NCBI GenBank assembly: GCA_029237695.1
Contig: CM055279.1
Location: 806,001 to 870,000, forward strand
Source of the DNA: Conchocele bisecta
Lineage: Eukaryota; Mollusca; Bivalvia; Lucinida; Thyasiridae
Direction of reading: 5' to 3'
DNA length: 64,000 nucleotides
Below are positions 1-12,500 of this stretch, one piece after another. The stretch's first letter is position 1. Each line of letters opens with the position of its first letter. The translations under genes and the position numbers were made by a program. A model generated the notes under the pieces. That model saw nothing but the letters and a program-made list of their open reading frames with translations, made no database searches and was not told the origin of the DNA.

Positions 1-30
1 GCCCACTGGAATGTATGGTGTAACATTATG

Positions 31-270
31 TGTGGCTGTGACTGGAGAAATAGGGCTTATGTGTTTTGCGACCAGTGTAAATCCAGATCAGCCTTTGCAA
101 ACGAACAGTCTGATCTGGATCTTCACTGTTTGCCATTCCATCACTGAAACACCCATCATGCTTCTAACAAGCAATACAGATCGTTATCATGCTACATGAG
201 GTTGCTATTTGATCAGGATCTACACTGGCCAAAAAGCCCATAAGCCCCATTTTTCAAGTCACAGCAACTT
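31..270. mobile_element. Palindromic MITE, family 1
   Basis: A 240-bp element starts TGTGGCTGTGACTGGAG and ends with the inverted form CAAGTCACAGC (degraded here). The middle carries GATCAGCC / GATCTGGATC hairpin sequences. It has no coding capacity. The same element recurs many times in this window. Its right end lies about 10 bp upstream of the exon 1 acceptor. Confidence 0.8.
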
Positions 271-280
271 ATATTCACAG

Positions 281-525
281 GGGAGGTGCCTGACGGCATC
301 ACCATGACGACGATGCGGGAACTCCGCGACTTCCTGTCGGATGCGGAGCTAGATCACTACTACAGCGCACTGAAGAATGAGCTGAAAGTGGCGAGCATTC
401 CGCAGCTGAAGTACGTGGTCGAAGATGACCTCGCTGGGATCGGCATGACCAAGCCGGAGATGAGACGACTGAAGAAATTCTACAAGAAAGAAATACCACA
501 GGGCAAACTGGAGAAATTCAAGCGA
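281..525 (+). CDS. TNK2: Exon 1: start codon and SAM-like N-terminal domain
   Basis: An AG acceptor (ATATTCACAG, ending 280) precedes the exon and a GTAAGT donor follows at 526. The chosen start is ATG 304, which has A at -3 and lies where ACK proteins begin; ATG 313 is an alternative in the same frame. The upstream frame is open to 281, so a longer N terminus from another exon is possible. The 74 residues ([20 protein letters not shown], later [20 protein letters not shown]) match the SAM-like domain of ACK/TNK2, which promotes membrane association and dimerisation. The exon ends in phase 0. A palindromic MITE copy ends about 10 bp upstream of the acceptor, and a broken copy of the second half of this exon lies at 701-794. 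Confidence 0.9.
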
Positions 526-3500
526 GTAAGTTATTGCTATTTAAGCGATTTTGTGTTTATTTTTCTGACGGAAATGGATTTTTTTTAATTTTGCCAACAG
601 TATATGTTGTGATCATTCATTAGAATCATCTTGATGCGACGATTCTAATGAATGATCACAACATGTACGTTCTTGGATAAATAATAAAACTACAGTCAGT
701 ATCGGCATGACCAAGCCTGAGAGATGAGCGACTGAAGAAATTCTACAAAAAAGATATACATGTACCACAGGGCAAACTGGAGAAATTCAAGCAGGTAAGT
801 TATTGCTATTTAACCAATTTTGTGACGGAAAATGGAAATATTTTTCTTTTTTTTGCGCAGAGATATATGGTTGTAACCACTCATTAGAACTGTGTCAACG
901 CGACGGTTCTAATGATTGGTCACAAAATATACCTTTGTGCAAAAATAAAATATCTGGTGAAATTATGAGGGTAAAATATATCAATTTCGTGTTGAGAATT
1001 CATAATTTTGCGGACGGAAAATGGAAATATTTATTTTTATTTTTTCACAAAGATATGTCATCACTTATACATTATTAAATAGTAAGTGTAGTTTTGTATT
1101 TAAATTTTGTGATTTGACCCTTTATATCTGCTTTTATGGATGGGAATTAGGTCAATGACTATACCCTACCCAGTCACTATATCAGTTTTTATCGCCCTTT
1201 TAAGTTTTATCCACATAAATATGTTGATTATCATTTAATGTGAACCTTATCATTATGGGGGAGCTGCTATGTATATACAGTCAGCTCTTGTTGCCTCAAA
1301 CTCTTGTAAGTCAAATTACTGATACCTCAAACATAAATTCTTGGTCCCAATTACATGTTTTCCAAAAGTATTTTCCTCAGTCCCTTAGACATTGAGTAAA
1401 CGAGTTTAGACTGTATGTAAAACAATTTAACCTGCTACAAGAAAAACGGGCATATAGAATTTAGAACCAAGTCGACCCAGATCTATTGCAGTCTAATCAG
1501 GGGCTGCACTATTCACTGTTGAGTTGAGCAAATATTCATAGCATCTTGGCCTCACTGAATAGTCGTCCACTCTATAATAGTCGTCCACTCTATAATAGTA
1601 GTCCGTAGTCCACTCTATAATAGTCATCCCCTATAATAGTCGTCCACTCTATAATAGTCGTCCACTCTATAATATAATAGTCGTCCACTCTATAATAGTC
1701 GTCCACTCTATAATAGTTGTCCACTATAATAGTCGTCCTCTATAATAGTTGTCCACTCTATAATAGTCGTCCACTATATAATAGTCATAGTCGTCCACTC
1801 TATAATAGTTGTCCACTCTATAATAGTTGTCCACTCATTGTCGTCCACTCTATAATAGTCGTCCACTATAATAGTAGTCCACTCTATAATAGTCGTCCAC
1901 TCTATAATAGTCGTCCACTCTATAATACTATAATAGTCGTCCACTCTATAAGTCGTATAATAGTCGTCCACTATAATAGTAGTCCACTCTATAATAGTCA
2001 TCCACTCTACAATAGTCGTCCACTCTATAATACTATAATAGTCGTCCACTCTATAATTGTCGTCCACTCTATAATAGTCGTATAATATTTGTCCACTCTA
2101 TAATAGTAGTCCACTCTATAATAGTAGTCCACTCTATAATAGTCGTCCACTCTATAATACTATAATAGTCGTGACTCTATAATAGTCGTCCACTCTATAA
2201 TAGTCGTATAATAGTCGTCCACTCTATAATAGTAGTCCACTCTATAATAGTAGTCCACTCTATAATAGTCGTCCACTCTATAATGGTAGTCCACTCTATA
2301 AGTCGTCCACTCTATAATAGTAGTCCACTCTATAATAGTTGTCCACTCTATAATGGTAGTCCACTCTATAAGTCGTCCACTCTATAATAGTAGTCCACTC
2401 TATAATAGTCGTCCACTCTATAATGGTAGTCCACTCTATAAGTCGTCCACTCTATAATAGTCGTCCACTCTATAATAGTCGTCCACTCTATAATGGTAGT
2501 CCACTCTATAATAGTCGTCCACGCTATAATAGTAGCCCCACCCGATATAGTTGTGTATTCAGTAAAATATGTAGCTGCACGTTTTCCTCTTTATAGGCAA
2601 CAGGTGACACTATATCGGAATACCATTTTCATTCGCGCACTAAAATATAGCACTAAACTGGAGGGTGTTGACATTCATACTTCACTACCGTATATTGTTA
2701 TTGAGAGAAAATTCTACAATATCATAAACTCACCTAACAAAGTGTGTATTAGCCAAGTTCTTAGGTCCACAGAGTAGAAAGTAAACAAAGAACACAAACT
2801 TGGATATACTACACCGTCATAACTCTTATGTAATGCATTCTCATGTAATGTGAGTTATTTACTCAGAACTATAAAATATTTTATTTTCATTTGAAAAAAG
2901 GGCTGAATATAATATATATTTTCTGTAAATATTCAGTTATGATTTTGGGATTTACATCCCATCACAACAGGTAACATATGGGATTTGAGCCCCTTACTCC
3001 GGCCTAAAATTACCTAAGCTAATCACCATTAACCCTTAGTTTTAATGATAAAAATGGAAAATAGAAAATAAACAGCAGACGACAAAAAATTCAGATAGCG
3101 GTGTAAGGGTTAAATCAAATCAAATTTTGATTATCAGCTGTCCTGTTTATGTGTACAGGGGTCATACCAGTTATCCAGACAATCAGTTTATTGGACAAAT
3201 GAAAATGCCTGTGAATTAAGCGCATTCGTTAATTTTGTGGCAATCTTACGTCTGATGATCTGACCCAATTTTAAGTGAGAAAGACGGCACATTTTGCTAA
3301 ATAGTTCACATGCATTGAGAAAGCAAGAACCAAGGATTGTTCTGTGAAATTGTTATGCCCATAGCTGCTATTTTAAGAAAAATATAAAAAAACAAACTGC
3401 CATTTTTGTTCGATAATCTGGAGGATCCCTATAGTTGTTAAATTTCACTGAAAAATTTATCCCATTGATCAACAATTTCAGTGAAATTTCAGTTTTATTT

Positions 3501-6500
3501 TAACCAAATTTTCAGTGAAATTTCACAAAAATATCAGTGAAATTTCAATGGTCATTTTCCCTGGGTTATATAAGTATTTGTGGGAAATTAAATTAAGCTT
3601 TTTGGTGGGTGGTGGTCGGGCGAATGAGACGTCATAAATTAACGGTTTGGGTTCCTCCTTATAGGAATCATGATTTGCCTGGTTTGGCCCCTTGGGGGTG
3701 GGGGGGGGAATGAATGAGCGAATGAGTATTGGTGTTTAACGGCCTATCAACAGCTAAGGTCATTTAAGGCCGGGCCAACGGGTTGTACTATCCCGCATTA
3801 AACGGGTCCACGATGAGGAAAATTCCCAAAATCAGAACTCGATATTTCCATGCCACACCAGTCACTTTAGTAGCTCGGCCCCAAAGTAATATGATTTGCC
3901 ATAAGCTTATTACTTCTTAATGGAGCATAACAGGTTAACGTTGTCACTTGTTTATCCCTTGTTTATCGATTTAAATGGTTTAAATCGACTCGAAGCTTGC
4001 GTTCAACGGCTGCACAAACTCGATTGAACTGCACGCCTTCCAATGATTTAAATACGCAGCGCGTTTAAATAGTCAATTACGTTTTTTTAATGTGCGCACT
4101 GGTCATTTAAAAAGGGGCCCATCCGTGATTTTTTGCGCGATGTCGGGCGCAAGACAATCAATAATTTGCGGCATTGACAATAATTAAGGGGGATTGCCGC
4201 AATCGCACGTGCTGGATGCATCCCTGCCATCCCTGCATGATACGTAAACAAATCAAAGTTCGCTATGAAGGGCAATTCTTCGTTTTGATTGGTGGAAAAT
4301 TTTGTGAATATTAAAGATGCGTCAAATGACGCGCATACGCGATCCAATGGGATAAACCCGAGATGCTGGGGTTGCTAGTCGGAGGAGATTTTGAGCAGAG
4401 GTCGATTATAAATTAGCCGAATAAACACATTTTACGCGATTATACGTGGCTGAAACTTGTTCTGTTTAATAAATAAAAGCTTTAAATTAGCCCAATAATC
4501 GGCGTATGTTGGCGTATATGGCCATTAGAGCCAACTATGGACTTCAACAACAACAACTTCCGGGTTCAATCTCTTCCGGCGTTCAGCTCATTACGTATTC
4601 AAAATTGTGTTATTTGGCTATATTTAAAGTTTTAAACGGAGATAATTGCCAAAAATGCAAACTTTATCGGTTGATGCAATTTGGAAGTGATACAGCAAAA
4701 TTCGCGTTCATAGATTACCGAATAGCGGAGAAAAGGGTTGCTACTACAAACTTTTTCCGAATTCGATGGATGACCAATATATTAACCGATCTATAAATAG
4801 ATCGGCTAATAATTAAGCTTTTTAACACGTACAGAACAACAATCCTTGAACGTTCCTCTATTATAAATGAGTCAGTATGGTTTCCTGTGTGGATGTGCAC
4901 AATTACAACATGAACCTATTTGACATGTGTGGTTATCACATTGGGCCTCCGACTGAGAAAACTTACCATACGACATTTGTAACCAATATAGTTCCTTAAC
5001 TCTTTGCATGTTAGCGGCGAAAATATCTGCCAAACAAATTAGGACTATATGTTTTATTTCTCTGTAAATATGTCTTGGAATTTCATTATAATTGAGTCCT
5101 CAGGACTCAATTCTAATGAAATTCCAAGACATATTCATGAAATAAAAGAAAATATGATTTTTGTCCGCTAGTTTTGAACTATTTATAGCCCACAAGTTTC
5201 CCAGCATGCAAAGAGTTAATTGTCATTCTGCATTAGCCCTCAGAATGCGAGAAACATAAATTGTCATCTACCATTGTGTTATATTTTGTGTTTTTTCCCA
5301 ATAAAATCAGTGGGCGGTTGGTCTGGAGCATGCAAAGGGTAAATTTAACAATGGGATTCATCCTCACCACAATCACTGCTTTCACCCTCGGCTACATTTT
5401 ATTTTCTTGTTTTACTTGAATCCCATTATACCCATTATAAAAGTAGTTACATTAGTACTAATCCTATTACTTTTAGCGAGTGGGGCTAAGTGACTTTGGT
5501 GGGGTGAGGAGACCCCCCCCCCATCTCAGCAGGTGTGGTATGTGATTTGATCCCGTTAACCCGGTTTAAACTGACCTTAGCTGTTGAGAGGCCTTTAAAT
5601 ACTGTTAAATAAATAAATGATAAATCAATAAAAATGTGGTTTCACAGCATTGGAAATGATTCTCAAGTGCTGTTAAACCATGTTTTTTACGAGAAAAATG
5701 GAAAATAATCGCCAGGTGACAATATTTAATTCAGCATAGTAAGGGTTATGTCATTTTGTATCGGGGTCAATTACTTTTGCTGACTGAAGTAGGCATGCCT
5801 GAATGACTTCATTGTGAACATCGTAGACCCTGATAAGACTGCGTGCGTATGTGCAGTCTGATTAAGGACTATACTGGTCACGCACATCATAAGTTACCGT
5901 TCCTCAGCTGGCGGCTCCAATATTATGTTACCACAAATGTATGACAGCCATTTATTACATCTCTCTGTGCATGAGAACATACCTGTAATGGGACCTTATG
6001 CCGTCAGGGACTGGCATACATTTCTGACTAGTATATACAGTGAAACCTCTCTAAACCCGACACCCTGGGAGGTCCAGGGTGTCCGGCTTAGAGAGGTTCC
6101 ACTGTAAATCAGGCATATGATCATTCTGAGCCATAGTTTTGTGCTATGCGGTCACAAACAGACACTATCACCTGAGATAAATGACCAAGAAAGTCATAAA
6201 AAATCACATGTGTTTTCTTGGTGTCCGGTTTAGAGAGATTCCACTGTAGTCTGGTATGTTGACTACACTATACAGCTCAAGTTGCCGAATTTGGCCTCCT
6301 ATTGGGTTTTCCCACACATAAATCCAACAGGTTTCTATTTACACACACTTTGAAACTGTTTGCATTCATTTTTGTACAAAAATGAGTTTGTAGTCGATGA
6401 AAATATCAATATTTGTTGATAAACAAACAGCAGGTGCGTGTTTCAAAGCCCGATCGATTTTCCGATGGACGCTCGGGTCAACTCCTCAACTACCTGATTC

Positions 6501-9500
6501 GCGGCCGATGAATTCCGATAGCCGGAGTTTATCGACTCGCTTACGAGCCGAAGCCGTTGGGTTACGGAAATGAAATTGTCAATATTGACATTTTGCACTG
6601 AGTGGTGCACAAAACAAGTTTTGTTGTCTTCACATTGCGATTAAGATGTAAATCTCAAGACTTGAGATGTATCTATTAGGCAGTATATGTTAGTTTTGTG
6701 TACTAAATCAGTTGCCAAACATGTTTTTGTGTTTGAACAAATCGTAAAATTGTAATTTAGGGCCTTTAAGTTTTTTGGTTAAAGTTTTTGGTTAAGTTTT
6801 TTGGTTAAATTTTTTGGTTAAGTTTTTTGGTTAAAGTTTTTTGTTATACTATATCTCTGCAACTGCTTTGCCCATTACCTTGAAACTTCACATGGGTGTT
6901 TATCATCATCTATATTTTCATTCTACCCCCCTCCCGTGCGGCCCCTGTGCCCAATGTCAAGGTCAAATTACTTTGAAATTTTTGGTTGAAATTTTTGGTT
7001 GAAATTTTTGTCGCGCCCGCTTTCGGAAAGCGCGATATAGTCGGCACTTTGGCGTACGTACGTACGTACGCATAATTCAATAATTCAGGGAGACATCGTT
7101 TTCATAGTTTCAAGCGATTTAATGCTAGCTCCAAATAAGATAAGTATTGCTAGAATCAAATGAATTAGAGAACTCTCCAAATGGTTTGAGCTAGCTCGAA
7201 ATGAAGAGCTCTCCAAATGATTTAGAGATCTATGGGTTAGGGTTTGGCCATTTGAAGAGGTCTCTAATTCATTTGGAGCTAGCTCTAAATCAATTAATGA
7301 TATCTCAAATTGATTTGTAGCGAGCATTTATAACTTTGATTTGGAGAGCTCTCTAAATCATTTGGAGCTATCTCGAAATCATTTAGAGAGCTCTCAAAAT
7401 CATTTCGAGAGCTCTCAAAATCATTTCGAGCTAGCTCTAAATCAATTAATGATAGCTCAAATTGATTTGTAGCGAGCATTATATAACTTTGATTTGGAGA
7501 GCTCTAAATCATTTGGAGCTATCTCTAAATCATTTGGAGAGCTCTCGAAATCATTTGGAGAGCTCTCGAAATCAATTAATGATATCTTGAAATCAATTTA
7601 GAGAGCTCTCGAAATCATTTGTAGCGAGCATTATATAACTTTGATTTGGAGAGCTCTCTAAATCATTTAGAGCTCTCCAAATCAAATGTATAATGCTTGC
7701 TCCAAATGATTTCGAGAGCTCTCCAAATGATTTCGATATCATTAATTGATTTCGAGAGCTCTCCAAATGATTTCGAGAGCTCTCCAAATATTTATTGCTA
7801 GCTCCAAATATTTGTTGCTAGCTCTAAATATTTGTGTGGTGTTGTGGTTACCACGGGAACTTGATATATCTGATGAATAGATGGGGGAGGAAACACGGGT
7901 GTGTGAGATCTGGTTCCACAGGATATGGCAGGATGGGATTTATAAATGAATGGTTAACCTCAATGGTTATATGTGGCTGTGAATGAAGACAATGGGCTTA
8001 CAAGGTTTTGTGACCAGCGTAGCTCCTAATCAATAGCACACTCATGTAGCATGATAACTACCCTGGGGACCGCCCGGAGGTTTCACTGTATCACCGGAGG
8101 AAATGGGAACACGGGACCCAACACTTCATGTCAGTAAATTCTAGAATTACTAGATTACGTTCAACTTTATGTCGCTGTACAAAAAAGTAGCTATCGACAA
8201 TAACGTTCAGTCTTGTCCCAGGTGATATTTAGTCCACATAATAGCTGACTGTCTGTCTGATCAAGGTCTCATAATTATTTTTGAATTTATACAATAAAAC
8301 TTTGGCACAAAGGATTGCTTATACACAACTGTTGGTTTTCGGACCACCCAACAGATCCATATCTATGTTGGTGAGAAATGTATTTATGTCATTTCGTGCT
8401 ATCCTGTCTGATGACTCATACATCATGCACTATTACTGTCGTGGTTAAATCGGTATACCATAATAGCCTTAAATATTTGGACGCAATATGTTTTCAGGTT
8501 TTCCCAAAACAAATTGTATCCACATACTGTATTTATTCTACTAAACGCCCCCGGGGCTATGCAATCCATGGGGATCAAAACGTGGAAAGTAGGATCAGAA
8601 TATGTTATTTTCACATACAAAAGCCATTTTAAAACAATGTTTTAAATGGCTTTTGCATGTGAAAAAAACATGCAAATATGGGAGGGGGGCTACTATTAGA
8701 GAGGGGGCTACTATTATATTAAATACGGTACATTTTTATTGTACAATAAACCACTTTGTGACAGCCATACTAACGCTGAATATTGGGACATTCCTTGTTG
8801 TGGCTTATAACCCATATATTTATATGTGTGTTATATCCGGGAACAAATTGTGTGTGAATATGTCTGGTTATTACGGTGTTATCAACACATAGACTGTTGT
8901 GGAATATATTTACTGTTCTATTTATGATCATTTACCTTGTGTTAAATGTGTTGTATATTTCGGGATTACGGTAACTGCAATATGAAACGTCGGCTGACGG
9001 TACAGAATATTAGTTTACACATATAAGTTCATTATTTCCAATGATTGATATTCAAGAATTATGTTTTATTTTTATGAAAATTTCAGGATTTGTTTTGACA
9101 GACGAACAAGGAAATCTACCAATTTCATGAATTTTTTGTTCATTTTCAGGAAGTAATTATTATTGCACTGTTGAATCCAGGGTTGAAACTAAAATTACCT
9201 AATATTGTTTCAAAATTACCCAATATTGTTTCAAAATTACCGTACCCAATATTGTTTCAAAATTACCGTACCAAATATTGTTTCAATATTACCCAATATT
9301 TTGTGTGTCTTGTTTTTATACGTCAGTTTGAAATGGGACGTATTATGTGTTCGCCTTGTACGGGTGGGCGGTGGGCGGCGGGTGGCCACAGCTTGTCCAC
9401 ACAATAACTAGAGGACTACTTGACGGATTGTAACACAATTCGGTATACATGTTTATCACAGCAAGACGAAGAAGACTTTTTGATGACTTTATCTCCCCTT

Positions 9501-12500
9501 GGCATCCATTTTTAATTTTCGCACTTTGTATCCTTGTCCACGCAATAACTCAAGTTTTACTTGACCGATCGTAGCCATTTTAATTTTCGCACTCTACCTT
9601 GTCCACACACAAACTCAAGTTCTTTGATGGATTGCAACCAAATTCGGTTTACATGTTTATCATATCAAGATGAAGAACCATATTGGTTTTCAGTGAGTTA
9701 TCTCCCCTTGTTGACTGGCCTTGCCTCGACGGGTGTATATTGTGACCTTCGGCACTCTTGTTGACATTGTAATGAAGTAGCTAAACATAAATGTTTGCTG
9801 AAAGACTAATATTTTGCCTATTATAATGGTTGAATTAGTATTCAGAGGCCAGATATTTCGTCTCTAAGATTAGAGGCTGTTTTCATGAAGTCAAGTCCAA
9901 CACCCAACACATTGACAGTCTCCAGGTGTCTAGTGTAGACTAAAAATAGGCATTTTGATGAAGTCAAGGATTATGATGAAATCTAGCCCGGAGGCAAACC
10001 AAAAATCTCTTGATTTAAATCATACCCTTGTTTTGTCTATTATTACAGGCGTTTTTGATGAAATCGAGTCCGGAGTCGAGTAGCCGGCCGCTAAGTCCGT
10101 CGTCGGCCGACCACCGTATATCGCGGCCGATATCGTACATACGTCCCACCGGCAAACAAATCATCTCCTCGGACTCCATCGAGGTGAACCGGACGCTCGG
10201 GGAGGGGGAGTTCGGTGTCGTACAGCAGGGGTTATGGCAGACGGAGGACGGTGAAAAGGTGACGGCAACAAAACCTCAACATTTTATGTCTTAACCCTTT
10301 AACCCTTAAAATATCCACAAAAGAGTTAAAACCAGCTACATAAATATGTATCGTTCATGTACATTTATTTGTTACAAGTTGCTTCACTACCAAATTTGGA
10401 GAATCGCGAGTATTTTCCCTTAGAAATACTTCCGGGACAACATCGACGGAGTTTGGCAATTTGATAAACCTACAAATTCCGCCAGTTCAAGCTTGAAGAA
10501 TAACCAATTTACAAGACGATAATAAAACTACTAGACTACTAGTTATGCCCCCTATGCGATAGCTCTTGAGTTTCCGTACGTCCGTCCGTATGTACATTTA
10601 TGTTGAAAAGTAAAAAAGTTTGTAAGGGTTTCTCCAGTTAGAGTCCAGTATGCCATGGAGGCATATCCATGTTTTACAAACATAATGTCTAGTTGTATTA
10701 GAACTACCTTACACTAGTGTGATGATTCCAAAGTGACAGATCGTGTAAAATCGGAATTAAATTGCCGTTAATTCAAAGGTGAAAATTTCCACGCATTTTA
10801 TGATAACTAAAGATCCTATAATTCCGAAGTAAATATAAAGTAAATACAAGTATTTTTCTTCCATGATTTCAGAGTAACATTTCCATAATTGTATTTAAAA
10901 TTTCTCGCAATTCTATTTTAACATTTCCCATATTTCTACCATAAAATTTCCCATAATTATCTCCTCGCCGATAGGCTAGAGGGGATATAGCGTTAGTCTA
11001 TGTACATGTACGTACGTGTGATAGGCTAGAGGGGATATAGCGTTAGTCTATGTACGTACGTGTGATAGGCTAGAGGGGATATAGCGTTAGTCTATGTACA
11101 TGTACGTGTGATAGGCTAGAGGGGATATAGCGTTAGTCTATGTACATGTACGTGTGATAGGCTAGAGGGGATATAGCGTTAGTCTATGTACGTACGTGTG
11201 ATAGGCTAGAGGGGATATAGCGTTAGTCTATGTACATGTACGTGTGATAGGCTAGAGGGGATATAGCGTTAGTCTATGTACATGTACGTGCGTGTGATAG
11301 GCTAGAGGGGATATAGCGTTAGTCTATGTACGTACGTGTGATAGGCTAGAGGGGATATAGCGTTAGTCTATGTACATGTACGTGTGATAGGCTAGAGGGG
11401 ATAGCGTTAGTCGTATGTACATGTACGTGTGATAGGCTAGAGGGGATATAGCGTTAGTCTATGTACGTACGTGTGATAGGCTAGAGGGGATATAGCGTTA
11501 GTCTATGTACGTACGTGTGATAGGCTAGAGGGGATATAGCGTTAGTCTATGTACATGTACGTGCGTGCGTATGTACGTATGTCAGTAACACCTTTCAATA
11601 ACTTATGTAGAACCACTTCCCCGATTTTGATAATATTTGGGCACAATGTGTGTCATGGGATGGTGCTTTGTTTTGCATCCGACTGCCCAAGGTCAAGGTC
11701 AAGGTCACTGAGGTCAGAGGATTTATGTTCACCTTGTTTTGTAAGGCACTTGCATTAATTTTGTTTTATTATCAGGCTGCCAGCGAGGGAATTAGCTTTG
11801 TAATAGGCTGCTAGTGAGGGGATAATGATTAGCTTAGTGATAACATGCCCTTGTTCTATTTAAAATTTCCCACAATTCTATTTAAAAATATCTGACAGTT
11901 CCATTAAAACTTTCTCACAATTCTATTTAATTAAAATTACCCATAATTCCACAGCAATAGTTCCCACTATTCTACAGTAAAATTTCCCATAATTCCATGC
12001 AGGTGGAGGTGGCCATTAAGTGCCTTAGTCGCGATCGTCTGGAGAACGGCACTCAGGAATTCCTTAAAGAGGCGGGCTTGATGCAGACGATAGACCACGA
12101 GAATATTGTCCGAATGTACGGTGTCGTTCTCGATAAGGATAATTCGCTCATGTTGGTAAGTAAGCTGGACCCTGTGCAGTATACGGTGTGGAATTAACCC
12201 TTTGAACCCGAAAGCCCGCTATATCGGTTTATGCAAACAGTGCAGATCCAGATGAGCCGGCTCGTAACGAGCCGTCTCATCAGGATCTGCACTGTTTGAA
12301 AGTAATTTTCATATTTTTGAGAACAAAAACACCCCCTTTTCATAAATGGACGAATCTGAAAATCATTTTGTGACTATTGGATTGGTCGGAACATTAGCAT
12401 ATCACAGTCCATTCTAGTTCCTTAGGGTTGAAAGGGTTAACCGAGTTCTGATCCTAACCCTTACACAGGGTACGGGATCACATGGTTCCAAACGTTTCCG

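Noticed and set aside
1717..2085. ORFs on both strands near 1.7-2.1 kb
   Set aside because: They come from the 18-bp minisatellite (period divisible by three).
3029..3060. Telomere-like TTAACCCTTA motifs at MITE ends
   Set aside because: They occur once per element end, not in tandem. They are the termini of families 3 and 4.
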